Below, one piece after another: positions 44,801-54,541 of a stretch of DNA of 64,000 nt. Origin of the DNA: Aureimonas fodinaquatilis (lineage in GTDB: Bacteria > Pseudomonadota > Alphaproteobacteria > Rhizobiales > Rhizobiaceae); NCBI RefSeq assembly GCF_008369445.1, contig NZ_VTWH01000004.1, forward strand, positions 186,001-250,000. Reading direction: 5' to 3'. The position numbers and the translations under genes were made by a program. The notes below the pieces were generated by a model, which was not told the origin of the DNA, ran no database searches, and worked only from the letters and a program-made list of their open reading frames with translations. The stretch's first letter is position 1. Each line of letters begins with the position of its first letter.

Positions 44801-45241
44801 GCCAAGGCACAGTCGGGTGCCGGTGTCGAACTGCCGCGCGATGGTACGGTGTTTGTTTCAGTGCGCGATGCCGACAAGCAGGGAATGCTCGGCCCTATTC
44901 GCGGTATGGTTGAGCAGGGCTTCCGGATTTCCGCGACGGAAGGCACGCAGAAATTTTTGGCAGAACACGGCATCACCGCAGAAAAGGTCAACAAGGTTCT
45001 GGAAGGGCGCCCGCATATAGAAGACGCCATCCGCAACCGGCAGGTGCAGTTGGTCTTCAATACGACCGAGGGCGTGAAAGCAGTATCCGACTCGCGGTCA
45101 TTGCGCCGCGCGGCATTGATGCACAAGGTGCCTTACTTCACCACGCTGGCCGGAATGCGGGCCGCAGCAGAGGCAATTGCCGCATTAAAGGCTGGAAGCC
45201 TTGAAGTTCGGCCATTGCAGTCCTATTTTCCCAAAGCTTGA
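41810..45241 (+). CDS. carB: Carbamoyl-phosphate synthase large subunit
   Basis: A 1143-residue enzyme that combines bicarbonate, ammonia and two ATP into carbamoyl phosphate. Two homologous synthetase halves are visible, beginning [20 protein letters not shown] and [20 protein letters not shown]. Each half contains an ATP-grasp region ([20 protein letters not shown] and [18 protein letters not shown]). The C-terminal part is the allosteric MGS-like domain. It is longer than the about 1073-residue E. coli enzyme. Part of the difference is an insert near residues 145-200 ([20 protein letters not shown] and onward) that I associate with alphaproteobacterial CarB. Confidence 0.97.
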   Translation: MPKRTDLKTILIIGAGPIIIGQACEFDYSGTQACKALREEGYRIVLVNSNPATIMTDPDLADATYIEPITPEIVAKIIAKERPDAILPTMGGQTALNTALSLKRMGVLEKYNVEMIGADAAAIDMAEDRALFREAMARIGLATPRSFLANATEAKHADRLEHEEKRGDIIRSIEAGAAREAALTKLENDWNLGESDRKQRYMARALGAAAEGLEHVGLPAIIRPSFTMGGTGGGIAYNRSEFFEIVEGGLDASPTTEVLIEESVLGWKEYEMEVVRDRADNCIIVCSIENIDPMGVHTGDSITVAPALTLTDKEYQVMRNASIAVLREIGVETGGSNVQFAVNPADGRLVVIEMNPRVSRSSALASKATGFPIAKIAAKLAVGYTLDELQNDITGGATPASFEPSIDYVVTKIPRFAFEKFPGAEPTLTTAMKSVGEVMAIGRTFAESLQKALRGLETGLDGLDEIAIPGLGEGEDKNAVLEALGRPTPDRLLMVAQALRMGMTKEQVYQSCKIDPWFLDRFQEIVDMESKVRTHGLPQDAENLRDLKSMGFSDARLATLARVDEATVSKLRNELDVHPVFKRIDTCAAEFASPTPYMYSTYERPFAGAVRSEAEVSSRRKVVILGGGPNRIGQGIEFDYCCCHAAFALKDAGLEAIMINCNPETVSTDYDTSDRLYFEPLTAEDVLEILRAEQASGELLGVIVQFGGQTPLKLANALEEAGIPILGTSPDAIDLAEDRDRFQKLLHELELRQPNNGIARSVEEARAIVERIGYPVVIRPSYVLGGRAMEIVRGDSQFERYMKEAVVVSGKSPVLIDSYLSDAIEVDVDCLSDGKDTFVAGIMEHIEEAGIHSGDSACSLPVHSLSPTITQELERQTRDMAIALKVGGLMNVQFAIKGDEIYVLEVNPRASRTVPFVAKTIGTPVAKVAARIMAGETLEAAFAAYGGKPDVKNLKHIAVKEAVFPFARFPGVDTLLGPEMRSTGEVMGLDFDYALAFAKAQSGAGVELPRDGTVFVSVRDADKQGMLGPIRGMVEQGFRISATEGTQKFLAEHGITAEKVNKVLEGRPHIEDAIRNRQVQLVFNTTEGVKAVSDSRSLRRAALMHKVPYFTTLAGMRAAAEAIAALKAGSLEVRPLQSYFPKA

Positions 45242-45385
45242 ACTTCACCCCGCCGGGGTGTTTGATCTGCATTGCAGAAGTGATTCTCTTGAGGCTGGCG
45301 TCTTCTCCGACGCCGGTCTTTCTTATAATTCGTTTCGCAGGTCCGGCGGCTTTGTGCCCCGGTTGCTGCGGGCAAGGGTAAGGGC

Positions 45386-45859
45386 ATGGAAAAGGTTCCA
45401 ATGACCACTGCCGGCTTCGAGGCGCTCAAGGAAGAGCTTCGTCGCCGTCAACAGGAAGAGCGGCCGCGGATTATTCAGGCCATTTCAGAAGCACGCGCCC
45501 ATGGCGACCTTTCTGAAAATGCTGAATATCACTCAGCCAAGGAAGCGCAGAGCCTGAATGAAGGCCGGGTCGCCGAGCTGGAAGATCTGACGGCACGCGC
45601 CGAGGTGATTGACGTATCGAAACTATCGGGCGACCGGGTCAAATTTGGCGCAACGGTCAAGCTGGTGGATGAGGATACGGACGAAGAAAAAACCTATCAG
45701 ATTGTTGGCGATCAGGAAGCAGACGTGAAGATGGGCCGTATTTCCATCTCATCGCCAATTGCCCGCGCCTTGATTGGCAAGACAGAGGGCGACACGGTGG
45801 AAGTTCTGGCACCGGGTGGTTCACGCTCTTACGAAGTGCTGGAAATTCGCTGGGCCTGA
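45386..45859 (+). CDS. greA: Transcription elongation factor GreA
   Basis: A 157-residue factor that stimulates transcript cleavage by backtracked RNA polymerase. The N-terminal coiled coil (about 1-75) carries the acidic tip sequence [14 protein letters not shown] and the [19 protein letters not shown] helix. The C-terminal FKBP-like domain includes [20 protein letters not shown] and [18 protein letters not shown]. Length and motifs are standard. It lies 144 bp after carB and before the repeat element and the LPS-core glycosyltransferase. Confidence 0.97.
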   Translation: MEKVPMTTAGFEALKEELRRRQQEERPRIIQAISEARAHGDLSENAEYHSAKEAQSLNEGRVAELEDLTARAEVIDVSKLSGDRVKFGATVKLVDEDTDEEKTYQIVGDQEADVKMGRISISSPIARALIGKTEGDTVEVLAPGGSRSYEVLEIRWA

Positions 45860-45883
45860 GTCCGGCGAAGGTAAAACAAGGGG

Positions 45884-46016
45884 GCGTTTTCGCTGCGTTC
45901 AGGCATTTTCCGTTGAAACGCTACTGTTTCAACGGCAGGACACTGCGGCGAGACAAAGAGTCAGAGCGTTTCAGATGACCAAAAGGTCAGCCGGAGCGCT
46001 TTGAAGGCGAAAACGC
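45884..46016. repeat. Dispersed palindromic repeat, copy B, most complete, with 10-bp terminal inverted repeats
   Basis: GCGTTTTCGC (45884-45893) and GCGAAAACGC (46007-46016) are perfect inverted copies that bound a 133-bp unit. Inside are hairpin 1 (CCGTTGAAAC 45910-45919 with GTTTCAACGG 45926-45935), a spacer with GGCAGGACACTGCGGC, and hairpin 2 (TGACC 45976-45980, loop AAAA, GGTCA 45985-45989). It fills the greA to lpcC gap. The form resembles MITE or REP/BIME-type elements of rhizobia; no coding capacity is seen. Confidence 0.75.
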
Positions 46017-46035
46017 TTCGGGGCAGCAAAATCTC

Positions 46036-47085
46036 ATGAAAACTTCCGAAATTCTTGTTGTTGCGCCCAATTTCAAGAAGCGGCTTTCCGGTGTCACATC
46101 CACGATTGTGCAACTGGTGCCTTTGCAGGCGCAAAGCCTGCCCATCGTCGCATTTGGCCCCGGGCTGCCGGGCCACCTTCCCAAGTTGAAGGTCCGGCAG
46201 CTACCGGCGCTTTGGTTTCGTCCCCGGGCAAAGCCGGTTCGTATCTGGCATGCACGGCGCAATGTGGAAATGCTACCGGGAATTTTCATGCGGGACGTGC
46301 TGCGAATGCCGCTTAAGCTGGTGTTCACCTCTGCAGCGCAGCGGCGGCACACCGCATACACTCGCTTTCTCATTTCCCGCATGGACAAGGTTATTGCCAC
46401 CAGCCAGCGCAGCGCAGCCTATCTGGAAGTGCCAAATCAGGTGATCATGCACGGCATCGATCTGCAGCGCTTTCGCCCGGCAGGCAGCGCATCAGAGGCC
46501 CGGGCTTCCCTTGGCCTGCCCGAGCGTCGAACAATAGGCTGTTTTGGCCGCATCCGGCATCAAAAGGGCACCGACCTGTTTGTTGACGCCATGATTGCGC
46601 TGCTGCCGCAAAATCCTGAATGGCAGGCGGTGATCACCGGCAGGGCAACGGCCGAACACGCGCAGTTCGATGCTGTTCTGAAAGAAAAGGTTAAAGCCGC
46701 CGGGCTGGCTGATCGCATCCTTTTCAAAGGCGAGGTTGAACATCCTGCCCCCTATTATCAGGCGTTGGACTTGTTTGTTGCTCCTCAAAGATGGGAGGGC
46801 TTCGGCCTAACCCCGCTGGAGGCTATGGCCAGCGGCGTGCCGGTTGTCGCGGCAGATGTTGGTGTGTTCGCCGATGTGGTGACAGATCAGACGGGACAGC
46901 TGGTGCCTGCCGATGATCCGGTTGCCTTGACACGCGCAATTGCAGACTGGATGGGCGACAGGCAGCGTTTGACCGCGGCATCCGGGGCCGCTTATTCCCA
47001 TGCACAGGCAACATTTCCCCTGCAGCGGGAAGCCGCCCAGATTGATGCGGTCTATACCGAACTGTGGAATCAGCCCACCGGTTAA
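46036..47085 (+). CDS. lpcC: Glycosyltransferase family 4, LPS core (LpcC/LpsB-like)
   Basis: A 349-residue GT-B enzyme. The N-terminus [21 protein letters not shown] is typical of rhizobial and Brucella LpcC/LpsB mannosyltransferases of the LPS core. The donor-binding C-terminal domain has [19 protein letters not shown], then [20 protein letters not shown] with the conserved ExG-x3-E type acidic pair. It would act at the cytoplasmic face of the inner membrane with GDP-mannose. Its stop overlaps the convergent MacB-like gene by 4 bp (GTTAAC). The symbol is by family resemblance. Confidence 0.9.
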   Translation: MKTSEILVVAPNFKKRLSGVTSTIVQLVPLQAQSLPIVAFGPGLPGHLPKLKVRQLPALWFRPRAKPVRIWHARRNVEMLPGIFMRDVLRMPLKLVFTSAAQRRHTAYTRFLISRMDKVIATSQRSAAYLEVPNQVIMHGIDLQRFRPAGSASEARASLGLPERRTIGCFGRIRHQKGTDLFVDAMIALLPQNPEWQAVITGRATAEHAQFDAVLKEKVKAAGLADRILFKGEVEHPAPYYQALDLFVAPQRWEGFGLTPLEAMASGVPVVAADVGVFADVVTDQTGQLVPADDPVALTRAIADWMGDRQRLTAASGAAYSHAQATFPLQREAAQIDAVYTELWNQPTG

Positions 47086-49079
47086 CTGGTCAGTGCCACA
47101 GCCGGATCAAGCGCTGCCGCCTTGCGCGCAGGCAGATACCCGAAAATCAAACCGCAGAAGAATGCGGCTGAAAACGCAATTAGCACCGGTGCAAGGCTGA
47201 AAGCAATGGAAATTCCAAATTCCTGCATGAGCCTTGCAACGCCCAGCCCCAGCGCGCAACCCAAGCCGCCGCCAATGGCAGAAACAACCACGGCCTCGGT
47301 GTTGAACTGACGCAGAATGTCACCGCGGCTTGCCCCTGTGGCCATGCGAATGCCAATTTCACGCGTGCGCTCGGTCACATTGACCAGCATGATGTTCATA
47401 ATGCCAATGCCGCCCACCAGCAGAGAGATTGCCGCCACAGAGCCAAGCAATATGGTCATGGTGGCAGCGGTCTCACTCACCGCGCTCAACAGGGACGCCA
47501 TATTGCGGATCGTGGTGTCCTGGCGGCGGTGCCTTTCATCCAGCAATTGCTGCACATGCGCCTGGGTTTCATCAATGCGCGCGACATCCTCTACAACCAC
47601 TGCCAGCGAGCGAAGGTGGCGCTGGCCGAAAAGTCGCAAGCTGCCCGTGGACAGGGGAACGAACACCACATCATCCTGATCGCTGCCCATGGGCGAGGCA
47701 CCTTTTTCGCTCATCGTCCCAACCACAAGAAACGGATTGGAATTGACCAGCACATACTGGCCGACAGGATCCCTACCGTCGGGAAACAGAACCTCGGCAA
47801 CGGTCCTGCCCAGAACCGCCACCGGGGCATAGCTATCCTCGTCTGCCTGTTGAAGGAACGTGCCGGACAGCACCGGCCAACTGCGTGCCTGCGCAAAATC
47901 CGGCCAGGTGCCATTGGCGGTGGACTGGTAGTCCACCTCGCCGGCGCGCAGGGTAACGCTGCCCTGCATTTCCGGCACCACCGCCTTCACATTCGGCAAT
48001 TGGGCAATTGCCAGAGCGTCGGCAGGCACCAATGTTGCGATCACGCCGTCCGGTGTTCTCTGGCCGGGTGCACCGGGCCGGATCAACAACTGGTCTGAAC
48101 CCATTGCGCTTATCCGCTGAACCACATCCTGCCGGGAGCCATCGCCCACCGCCAGCATGACGATAACAGCCGCAACCCCGATAACCATGCCAAGCAAAGT
48201 CAGCGCTGTTCGCAATGGATTGGCCGCAAGTGACCGCAAAGCCATGCGCGCCGCTTCGGCGAAATTGCCACCGGAACGGTGCCCAGCTCGTTCGGGGCTC
48301 GTCAGTTCTGGCGAGGTTTGGGCATCATTGGGCTTCGCCCCTCCGCTGTCTGAAACCACCTGACCATCACGCAGCTCGATCAGCCGGTCCGCCTCACGGG
48401 CCACCTCCGGATCATGGGTTATGATGACAATCGTGTGGCCAAGCGCGTGCAGACGCTTCAAAAGCGCCATGACCTCTTTACCGGATGCACTGTCCAATGC
48501 GCCTGTCGGCTCATCCGCCAGCACAATCGAGCCGCCATTCATCAAAGCGCGAGCTATTGATACTCTTTGCTGCTGGCCCCCGGACAATTGGTTGGGCCTG
48601 TGGTCCAGCCGATCCGCCAACCCGAGCAAGGTCAACAGGTGGTCAGCGCGATCAGCACGCTCTCGCGGCGGCAGTCCGGCGTAGATTCCGGGAAGCTCGA
48701 CATTTTCTGCCGCGCTCGCCCCGGCAATCAGGTGGTAGCTCTGGAATACAAAACCGAACGTATCCCGACGCAGATGCGCAAGCTCATCAGCATTCAGATT
48801 GGCGACATTCTGACCGCCGACAAGATATTGCCCCTCATCTGCCTGATCCAGACAACCAAGTATGTTCATAAGGGTGGATTTGCCGCTGCCCGATTGCCCC
48901 ATAATGGCAACAAACTCACCGGCGGAGATGCTGAGTGAAATGCCGCGCAAAACGGTCACTGCGCCCTCACCTTCACCATAAGTCTTGCCAATATTCTCCA
49001 ACTGCAGCGACACCGGATGCGGCGAAAGTGCCGCCACCTGAACACTGTCCGATCTGTCGTTGTGCGGCATATCCAGCAT
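47082..49079 (-). CDS. MacB-like ABC exporter (ATPase fused to FtsX-type permease)
   Basis: About 665 residues from the ATG at 49079 (GGA upstream). A TTG 33 bp earlier would overlap the adaptor gene. The N-terminal ATPase domain has Walker [10 protein letters not shown], signature LSGGQQQR and Walker [13 protein letters not shown]. Then come a first transmembrane helix ([17 protein letters not shown]), a MacB-type periplasmic domain and three C-terminal helices with the FtsX pattern ([20 protein letters not shown], then [21 protein letters not shown]). It works with the adaptor encoded 13 bp upstream and an outer-membrane channel, probably TolC-like, not present here. MacB systems export macrolides, peptides or siderophores; the substrate here is unknown. 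Confidence 0.9.
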   Translation of the reverse strand: MLDMPHNDRSDSVQVAALSPHPVSLQLENIGKTYGEGEGAVTVLRGISLSISAGEFVAIMGQSGSGKSTLMNILGCLDQADEGQYLVGGQNVANLNADELAHLRRDTFGFVFQSYHLIAGASAAENVELPGIYAGLPPRERADRADHLLTLLGLADRLDHRPNQLSGGQQQRVSIARALMNGGSIVLADEPTGALDSASGKEVMALLKRLHALGHTIVIITHDPEVAREADRLIELRDGQVVSDSGGAKPNDAQTSPELTSPERAGHRSGGNFAEAARMALRSLAANPLRTALTLLGMVIGVAAVIVMLAVGDGSRQDVVQRISAMGSDQLLIRPGAPGQRTPDGVIATLVPADALAIAQLPNVKAVVPEMQGSVTLRAGEVDYQSTANGTWPDFAQARSWPVLSGTFLQQADEDSYAPVAVLGRTVAEVLFPDGRDPVGQYVLVNSNPFLVVGTMSEKGASPMGSDQDDVVFVPLSTGSLRLFGQRHLRSLAVVVEDVARIDETQAHVQQLLDERHRRQDTTIRNMASLLSAVSETAATMTILLGSVAAISLLVGGIGIMNIMLVNVTERTREIGIRMATGASRGDILRQFNTEAVVVSAIGGGLGCALGLGVARLMQEFGISIAFSLAPVLIAFSAAFFCGLIFGYLPARKAAALDPAVALTS

Positions 49080-49092
49080 CAGATCATTTCCG

Positions 49093-50319
49093 TCAGTGGC
49101 GCGGCGAACCAAAAGGCCGCACCCTTGTGGAAGCGTCGCTGCGGTTCGCAGTTACCACGTTCGAGACAACCTCTTCCCCCTCTTCCAGCCCGGAAAGAAC
49201 CTGAACCCGCGTGCGCGTCTGCAAACCCGTTTCCACTGGTCGCTCGATGACGCCATTTCCCTGCCGCACAAGAACCGACGGACCATTATCAGAAGTTCGG
49301 ATGGCAGAAGCAGGCACCTGCAAAGCATCATGCGCTTCGTCCACGACAAAAAACACTTGCGCGGTCATCGTCATTCGCAGCCTGCCATCGGGGTTGGGTA
49401 CGTCGAAGAGCGCCTTGTACAGAATAACGTTGTTCTCGGTTTCAGGTGTGGGTTCGATCATGCGCAACGTCGCTTCCCACCTTTGCCGGGTGTCACCCAG
49501 CGTGGTGAACCACACCTTCATTCCCGGCGTCAGCCTGCCGATATCGGCCTCGGAGACCTTTGCCTCTACCGTCATGGTCGACAGGTCCGCCACCGTTACA
49601 ATAACTGGCGCAGTTTGTGTTGCCGCCAGCGTCTGCCCCTGTTCGGATGTCTGCGAAACAACCGTGCCGTTCAGTGGTGCATAGATTTTGGTATAGCCCA
49701 GATTGGCTTCTGCCCTTTTCAGGTCAGATCGACGTTCCCTTATCTGCGCAGCCAGGCCATCAACATTGCTCTCTGCCGTGGCCAGCGCTGCCACCGCTGC
49801 GTCCAGTTCACTTGCGGCAGACGTATTTGCGCGGCGCAGATTTTCCTGCCGGTTCAACGTTTGACGGGCCAGAACCCGCTGCGCCTGAGCGTTGACGTCC
49901 TGAGCTTCCAGATTGGCGATTTGGGCCAGCGTTGCCTCGACAGTGTATTCGTAAATTGCCGGGTCCATCTCTGCCAGCAACTGCCCTTCGGTTACACCAT
50001 CTCCCACAGCAACATGCACCGTCTTGAGCTGACCGGAAATCTGCGCGCCGACATCAACGGAGCGTACAGCTTTTAAAGTTCCCACAGCAGGAACATTGTC
50101 ATCGAGAGTTCCCCTGATGACCGTTGCAAACTCATAAGATGGTACAGCCGGAGCTGCCGCGGATAGATAGCGCCAGCCGATAAGCCCACTGATCGCAAGC
50201 ACCAGCACCAACGCCAGCCATGGCCATCGCCGGCCCCTGCTCCGCCGTCCCGCACGTCTTGAAAATTGCGCCACCGGTTCCACGCCCGGAGCCACCCGCT
50301 GTAACATGCGCCGCCTCAA
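49093..50319 (-). CDS. MacA-like periplasmic adaptor (membrane fusion protein)
   Basis: A 408-residue protein with a basic N-terminus and one membrane helix ([18 protein letters not shown]). After this come a barrel/lipoyl region ([20 protein letters not shown]), a long alpha hairpin (about 130-230) and the returning lipoyl half ([20 protein letters not shown]). The C-terminal membrane-proximal domain includes [17 protein letters not shown]. This order is that of MacA/HlyD-type adaptors. It is the first gene of the macAB-like pair and would link the MacB pump to an outer-membrane channel. Confidence 0.9.
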   Translation of the reverse strand: MRRRMLQRVAPGVEPVAQFSRRAGRRSRGRRWPWLALVLVLAISGLIGWRYLSAAAPAVPSYEFATVIRGTLDDNVPAVGTLKAVRSVDVGAQISGQLKTVHVAVGDGVTEGQLLAEMDPAIYEYTVEATLAQIANLEAQDVNAQAQRVLARQTLNRQENLRRANTSAASELDAAVAALATAESNVDGLAAQIRERRSDLKRAEANLGYTKIYAPLNGTVVSQTSEQGQTLAATQTAPVIVTVADLSTMTVEAKVSEADIGRLTPGMKVWFTTLGDTRQRWEATLRMIEPTPETENNVILYKALFDVPNPDGRLRMTMTAQVFFVVDEAHDALQVPASAIRTSDNGPSVLVRQGNGVIERPVETGLQTRTRVQVLSGLEEGEEVVSNVVTANRSDASTRVRPFGSPRH

Positions 50320-50444
50320 CCTGCATTTTCAGTTTTACGCGGTCAGAAGAACCGCTGCGCACTTTTGCTGGAATTGCTCTAGCACAACCTGACGCAGGCT
50401 AGGCCTTTCATTTTGTTTCCAATTGTATCCACCAGGCCGGCCCC

Positions 50445-51518
50445 TCAGCTTCTGGATCGAAGAAAGCTTCCAGCTTGCTTCAGTGCCGCTCGCGCCTCCG
50501 GCAAGTCTTCGCTCATCTGCAAGAACGAATGCGTAACCCCGGGTACAATCTCCAGCTTCTCACTACGGCCCAGACCAGCCAGCCGGTGCGCCAGGTTGAT
50601 ACTGTCCGACAGCAGAGGATCAACCCCCGCCGCCGCCAGATGCAGAGGCGGCAACCGCAACAACGCCTCGTCATCCGCATGCAATGGGCTTGCCAAAGCC
50701 TGGCGACGCGCCGCTGCATCTGCCAGATACCAGTCCCAGAAACGTTGCATCTTGCCCAGTGTCAGCCCCGGCCCATTTGCAAAAAACTGATAGGACTCCG
50801 TCGCAAAATCAGCGTCGTAGACCCCATAGAACAAGACGCCGCCATCTCCAGCCACTCGCTGCTGCTGCTGTTCATGCAGCATGGTGGCAAGCGCCAGGTT
50901 GGCCCCGGCCGAATCTCCCGCCAGAAAAACCGGGCCTTCCGACATGCCGGACACTCGGGAAGCCAACGCATGCGCGTGACGAAAAGTGGAAATCGTATCC
51001 ATTAACCCGGCAGGAAACGGGTGCTCCGGCGCCAGCCTGTATTCCGGCACTATCACCGTCAGGCCAGACTCTACGGCCAGCATTCGCGCAAACCGCGCAT
51101 GAGTAGCGGGACTGCAAAAAGCAAAGCCTCCGCCATGCACAAACACCACCACCCCCGGCCGGGCACTGGCCGGCACCAGAACCTGTACCGGAATTTGCGG
51201 TGAGTTCAGGCTTGCATCCGCCGGCTTGGTGCAAATCTCCTCTGCCGCCATGGCTGGCAGAACCCGGTTCCAGCGGCGGTTGGCAAGTTCGGTTGCGGCG
51301 CGCCCTTCTGCGGGCGGCAGCAATGTCGCATCCGGCACAACACCATCTTCCTCGAGAATTCTTTCAAACGCCGCCTGCATTGTGCCGGATAGTTCCATTC
51401 TCATTTCAGGCATTGGCGCGCTCTTTCCCAAACCGCTGTAGAGCGGGTCCACCTCATGCAGCATGCACGGCGAAGAAGCCAGTTCAACCGGTTCGTTCTC
51501 TTCCTTGCCATTCGCCAT
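50445..51518 (-). CDS. Alpha/beta hydrolase, HSL family esterase/lipase
   Basis: A 357-residue cytoplasmic esterase of the hormone-sensitive-lipase family. The oxyanion motif is VFVHGGGFAF (127-133), the nucleophile Ser203 is in AGDSAGANLA, and the acid and base are Asp300 in AAGVDPLLSDS and His330 in VPGVTHSF. The about 110-residue N-terminal extension forms a cap. It lies 11 bp downstream of the LysR gene on the same strand, so it may be co-transcribed with that regulator and connected to the divergent M24 hydrolase/transporter operon. The natural ester substrate is unknown. Confidence 0.9.
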   Translation of the reverse strand: MANGKEENEPVELASSPCMLHEVDPLYSGLGKSAPMPEMRMELSGTMQAAFERILEEDGVVPDATLLPPAEGRAATELANRRWNRVLPAMAAEEICTKPADASLNSPQIPVQVLVPASARPGVVVFVHGGGFAFCSPATHARFARMLAVESGLTVIVPEYRLAPEHPFPAGLMDTISTFRHAHALASRVSGMSEGPVFLAGDSAGANLALATMLHEQQQQRVAGDGGVLFYGVYDADFATESYQFFANGPGLTLGKMQRFWDWYLADAAARRQALASPLHADDEALLRLPPLHLAAAGVDPLLSDSINLAHRLAGLGRSEKLEIVPGVTHSFLQMSEDLPEARAALKQAGSFLRSRS

Positions 51519-51529
51519 GCCATCCTCCG

Positions 51530-52450
51530 TCAGCTATCCTGCTTTGTGGCCATTTCCGACAAATAGGGCCGCTTTTTCTCATAACCTTCCCGCACAAACT
51601 CCTGGCAAGCGGCAGAAATGCTGGAAACCGGGCCATGCGCAGAATAAATCGCGTAAATCCGCAAGGGAATGCGCGGTCTGTACGGTCTGCATACCGTTTC
51701 ATTATCGCGGGCCGACATCACATCCACAAATGCCACACCGACATGACGCACGATATCCACAGCCAGATGAGATGCGTTGACCTCGGAAATAACCATCGGC
51801 TGAATTCCTGCCTCAGCAAAGCTTTCGCGTATCAGGTAACTGGGCGGCGATGCCGGATCCAGGAAAACCAGAGGCTCGTCTCGAAGATCCTGCGGAGTGA
51901 TGACCTTTTTCTGTGCAAGCCGGTGGTCGCGGTGCATCTGGCACACCATGGTCGATTCGCCGAGAAAGTTGAAAGCAACATTGGAGTTCTGCGGCTCTGT
52001 ATGGACATAGCCCAGCTCAACCCGGTTCTGCGCCACTTCTTCAATAATCCGGTACGACATGTCGATGTGCAATTCGACATGAACTTTCGGTCGGGCCTGC
52101 ATGAAGCGGCCAATGCCGTCCGCCACCAGACCTATCGACAAGGCGGGAATGGCCGCGACAGACAAGCGGCCATGCCTTGCTTCCTGCAGGGCCGCCACCT
52201 CATCGCGAAACATGGTGACCTGGTTCAGCACGCGCTCCGCCTCAACCAGAAGGCGCAGCGCATCAGGGCTGGGCTTAAGCCTGCCGTTTAAGCGAACGAA
52301 GAGTTGAAACCCGACCTCCTCCTGAAGTTGAGCCATTGCCTTGCTGACCGCAGGCTGGCTGACATGAAGAAGATTGGCCGTTTCAGTCACGCTGAGTGTC
52401 TGAATCAACGTTCGAAAGATTTGAAGGTGTCGAAGATTGGGATAGCGCAT
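51530..52450 (-). CDS. LysR-family transcriptional regulator
   Basis: About 306 residues from the ATG at 52450, which opens the family-typical MRYPNLRHLQIFRTLIQTLS. The winged helix-turn-helix is SVTETANLLHVSQPAVSKAM. The effector domain begins near VAALQEARHGRLSVAAIPAL, with a later EPLVFLDPASPPSYLIRESF segment. It is divergent from the M24 hydrolase and NMT1-type importer operon and probably activates it in response to the substrate. The esterase gene follows after 11 bp. Confidence 0.92.
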   Translation of the reverse strand: MRYPNLRHLQIFRTLIQTLSVTETANLLHVSQPAVSKAMAQLQEEVGFQLFVRLNGRLKPSPDALRLLVEAERVLNQVTMFRDEVAALQEARHGRLSVAAIPALSIGLVADGIGRFMQARPKVHVELHIDMSYRIIEEVAQNRVELGYVHTEPQNSNVAFNFLGESTMVCQMHRDHRLAQKKVITPQDLRDEPLVFLDPASPPSYLIRESFAEAGIQPMVISEVNASHLAVDIVRHVGVAFVDVMSARDNETVCRPYRPRIPLRIYAIYSAHGPVSSISAACQEFVREGYEKKRPYLSEMATKQDS

Positions 52451-52462
52451 AACCAAAAAGAT

Positions 52463-52486
52463 ATGAGTTTGCAGAAAATTTCTCAT
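52463..52486. promoter_or_regulatory. Possible LysR binding site
   Basis: ATGAG (52463) and CTCAT (52482) form an inverted repeat with 14 bp between, located in the 114-bp divergent intergenic region. It is a weak candidate for a LysR-type T-N11-A box; other sites in the same gap cannot be excluded. Confidence 0.3.
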
Positions 52487-52564
52487 TAGACATAAGATGT
52501 TGCTGCCGCCATGATCAAGTCGAAAAATAGCTTATCTTTTGTGCATGGGTTAGGATTGCCGCAT

Positions 52565-53761
52565 ATGGCCCTTTTTGAACGCGCAGAGTTTCTGCACCGC
52601 ATCGCCAGAACCAAAGCCGAAATGCGTCGGCGTGGCCTGGACGTACTTCTGATTTCAAGCCCTGCCAATCAGTTTTACCTGACGGGCTATGACGGCTGGT
52701 CATTTTACACACCACAAATGGTCATTGTGACGCTTGATCGCGAAGAGCCGATCTGGTTCGGGCGCAAGATGGATGCCGTTGGTGCCAAGTTCACTGCCTT
52801 CCTGTCGCCGGAAAGCGTCATCCCCTATGCAGATATTTATGTCGGCTCTGCCGACCTGCACCCGATGACGGCGCTGGTTGAGCTTTTGCAGGAGCACAAG
52901 CTCGACAAGGCCAGCATTGGCGTGGAAATGGACGACTATTACTACACAGCCCGCTGGCATCAGATTTTGACGGAAGGTTTGCCGGGTGCAGGCTTCTCCG
53001 ATGCGTTTCTGCTGGTCAACCGGGTGCGCATGACCAAATCCGCCCGCGAGATTGAATTCATGATGCAGGCCGGCAAAATCGCCGGGGCGGCCATGGAGGC
53101 TGCTCGGCAGAAAGCCGATATTGGCGTGCGTCAAAGCGACGTGATGGGCGAAGTTTACCGCGTAACCACTGCCGGAACTGAAGAATTTGGCGGCACATTC
53201 CCCTGCAAGCCACCAAACGCCATGGTGGGTGAATTGTGCAGCGCGCCGCATTTGAGCTGGACAGACGAACCACTTCGCGAAGACGAAATTTTCTACATCG
53301 AGCTTGGCGGCATTCGCCATCGATACCACTCGCCGCTTTCACGCTGCATTTATGTGGGCAAGCCGCCGGCAGAGCTGGTCAAGACCACGGCGGTCATTCG
53401 CGAAGGGCTTGAAGCTGTGCTGGACATCGTCAAACCGGGCGTCCTGTGCGAAGAGCTGGCAGCGGAATGGAAAAAGGTCATTTCCCGCCACGGCATCGAA
53501 AAAGATTCTCGCATTGGATACCCTGTCGGAATTGGTTATCCGCCGACATGGGGCGAGCTGACCTGCAGCCTGCGCGCGGGTGATAAGACGGTGATGGAAG
53601 AAAACATGACCTTCCACTGCATTCCGGCCCTCTGGTTTGAAAAATACGGCCTGGTGGTCAGTGAGTCCTTTGTCGTGACCAGCGAGGGCGCCAAAACCTT
53701 TGCCGATTACCCGCGCACCTTGCTGACGCCGGACAAGTTCTCAGCGGCGTCCGCGGCATGA
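52565..53761 (+). CDS. M24-family hydrolase resembling ectoine hydrolase DoeA / creatinase
   Basis: The ATG at 52565 (AGGA upstream) gives 398 residues, the DoeA length; an ATG 54 bp earlier is less likely. The fold is pita-bread with a creatinase-like N-terminal domain (SSPANQFYLTGYDGWSFYTP). Key motifs are IGVEMDDYYY, SAPHLSW, ELGGIRHRYHSPLSR (Glu246, His255), GYPVGIGYPPTWGE and MTFHCIPALW. Most of the metal ligands of true Xaa-Pro peptidases are replaced, as in creatinase and DoeA, which cleave C-N bonds of small cyclic or guanidino compounds. It is coupled to a permease gene (ATGA at 53758-53761). The natural substrate is probably a small N-containing compound such as an ectoine-like molecule. 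Confidence 0.85.
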   Translation: MALFERAEFLHRIARTKAEMRRRGLDVLLISSPANQFYLTGYDGWSFYTPQMVIVTLDREEPIWFGRKMDAVGAKFTAFLSPESVIPYADIYVGSADLHPMTALVELLQEHKLDKASIGVEMDDYYYTARWHQILTEGLPGAGFSDAFLLVNRVRMTKSAREIEFMMQAGKIAGAAMEAARQKADIGVRQSDVMGEVYRVTTAGTEEFGGTFPCKPPNAMVGELCSAPHLSWTDEPLREDEIFYIELGGIRHRYHSPLSRCIYVGKPPAELVKTTAVIREGLEAVLDIVKPGVLCEELAAEWKKVISRHGIEKDSRIGYPVGIGYPPTWGELTCSLRAGDKTVMEENMTFHCIPALWFEKYGLVVSESFVVTSEGAKTFADYPRTLLTPDKFSAASAA

Positions 53762-54528
53762 AGGGCTTTCTCTACCCATTCGCAACCTTCGTCCTGTTCA
53801 TATTGGGTTGGCACGTTCTGGCGACATATACGGATATTCCGCCATATCTGTTGCCAACTCCGACAGCGGTGGTTGAGCGCATCTATGAAGATTTCCCCTT
53901 CCTGATGCGCAATGCCTGGTCCACCACCTACATCACTCTGTGTGGCTTTCTGCTCAGTGTGGTGATTGGCATTCCTTTGGCACTGGCCATTGTTTCATCC
54001 AACTTGCTGGACCGGGCCATCATGCCCTGGCTGGTGCTTTCCCAAACCTTTCCCAAGGTGGCCCTGGCACCGCTCATCGTGGTTTGGTTCGGTCTTGGCC
54101 TTTGGCCAAAAGTGCTTGTGACCTTTCTGGTCGCATTCTTCCCGATTGTTATTTCCTCCGTTGTCGGCTTGCGCTCAATGGAGCGGGAAATGCTTGAACT
54201 GGCCGCATCCATGCGCGCTTCCCGCCTGCAACTGTTCTGGAAATTCCGCATGCCGCTGGCCCTGCCCAGCATTCTGGGCGGCATCAAGGTCTCGGTCGCG
54301 TTTTCGGTTGTCGGCGCGGTTATTGCCGAATGGGTTGGCGCCAATGTCGGCCTTGGCTACCTGCTGCTTTCTGCCAACGCCAATCTGGACACCAGCCTGC
54401 TCTTTTCCGTGCTGATCTTCCTGACGGTCATCGGCATCGTTCTCTACTACTCCGTTGAGTTTGCGGAGCGTTTTCTCATCCCATGGCATGCCACACAACG
54501 TCTTAAAGAAACCCCGTCTCTGACGTAG
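53758..54528 (+). CDS. ABC transporter permease, NMT1/SsuC-type
   Basis: A 256-residue inner-membrane permease with about six helices. It has LPTPTAVVERIYEDF near the N-terminus and the coupling loop MERE...MLELAASMRASRLQLFWKFRMPLALPSILGG, the standard pattern of nitrate, sulfonate and pyrimidine-precursor importers. Its start overlaps the M24 hydrolase stop (ATGA), which ties enzyme and transporter together. The binding-protein gene follows after 13 bp. Confidence 0.92.
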   Translation: MKGFLYPFATFVLFILGWHVLATYTDIPPYLLPTPTAVVERIYEDFPFLMRNAWSTTYITLCGFLLSVVIGIPLALAIVSSNLLDRAIMPWLVLSQTFPKVALAPLIVVWFGLGLWPKVLVTFLVAFFPIVISSVVGLRSMEREMLELAASMRASRLQLFWKFRMPLALPSILGGIKVSVAFSVVGAVIAEWVGANVGLGYLLLSANANLDTSLLFSVLIFLTVIGIVLYYSVEFAERFLIPWHATQRLKETPSLT

Positions 54529-54541
54529 AGGATTGTGACTG

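Noticed and set aside
52565-53761. Annotation as Xaa-Pro aminopeptidase
   Set aside because: Most M24 metal ligands are replaced and the motifs match DoeA/creatinase instead.
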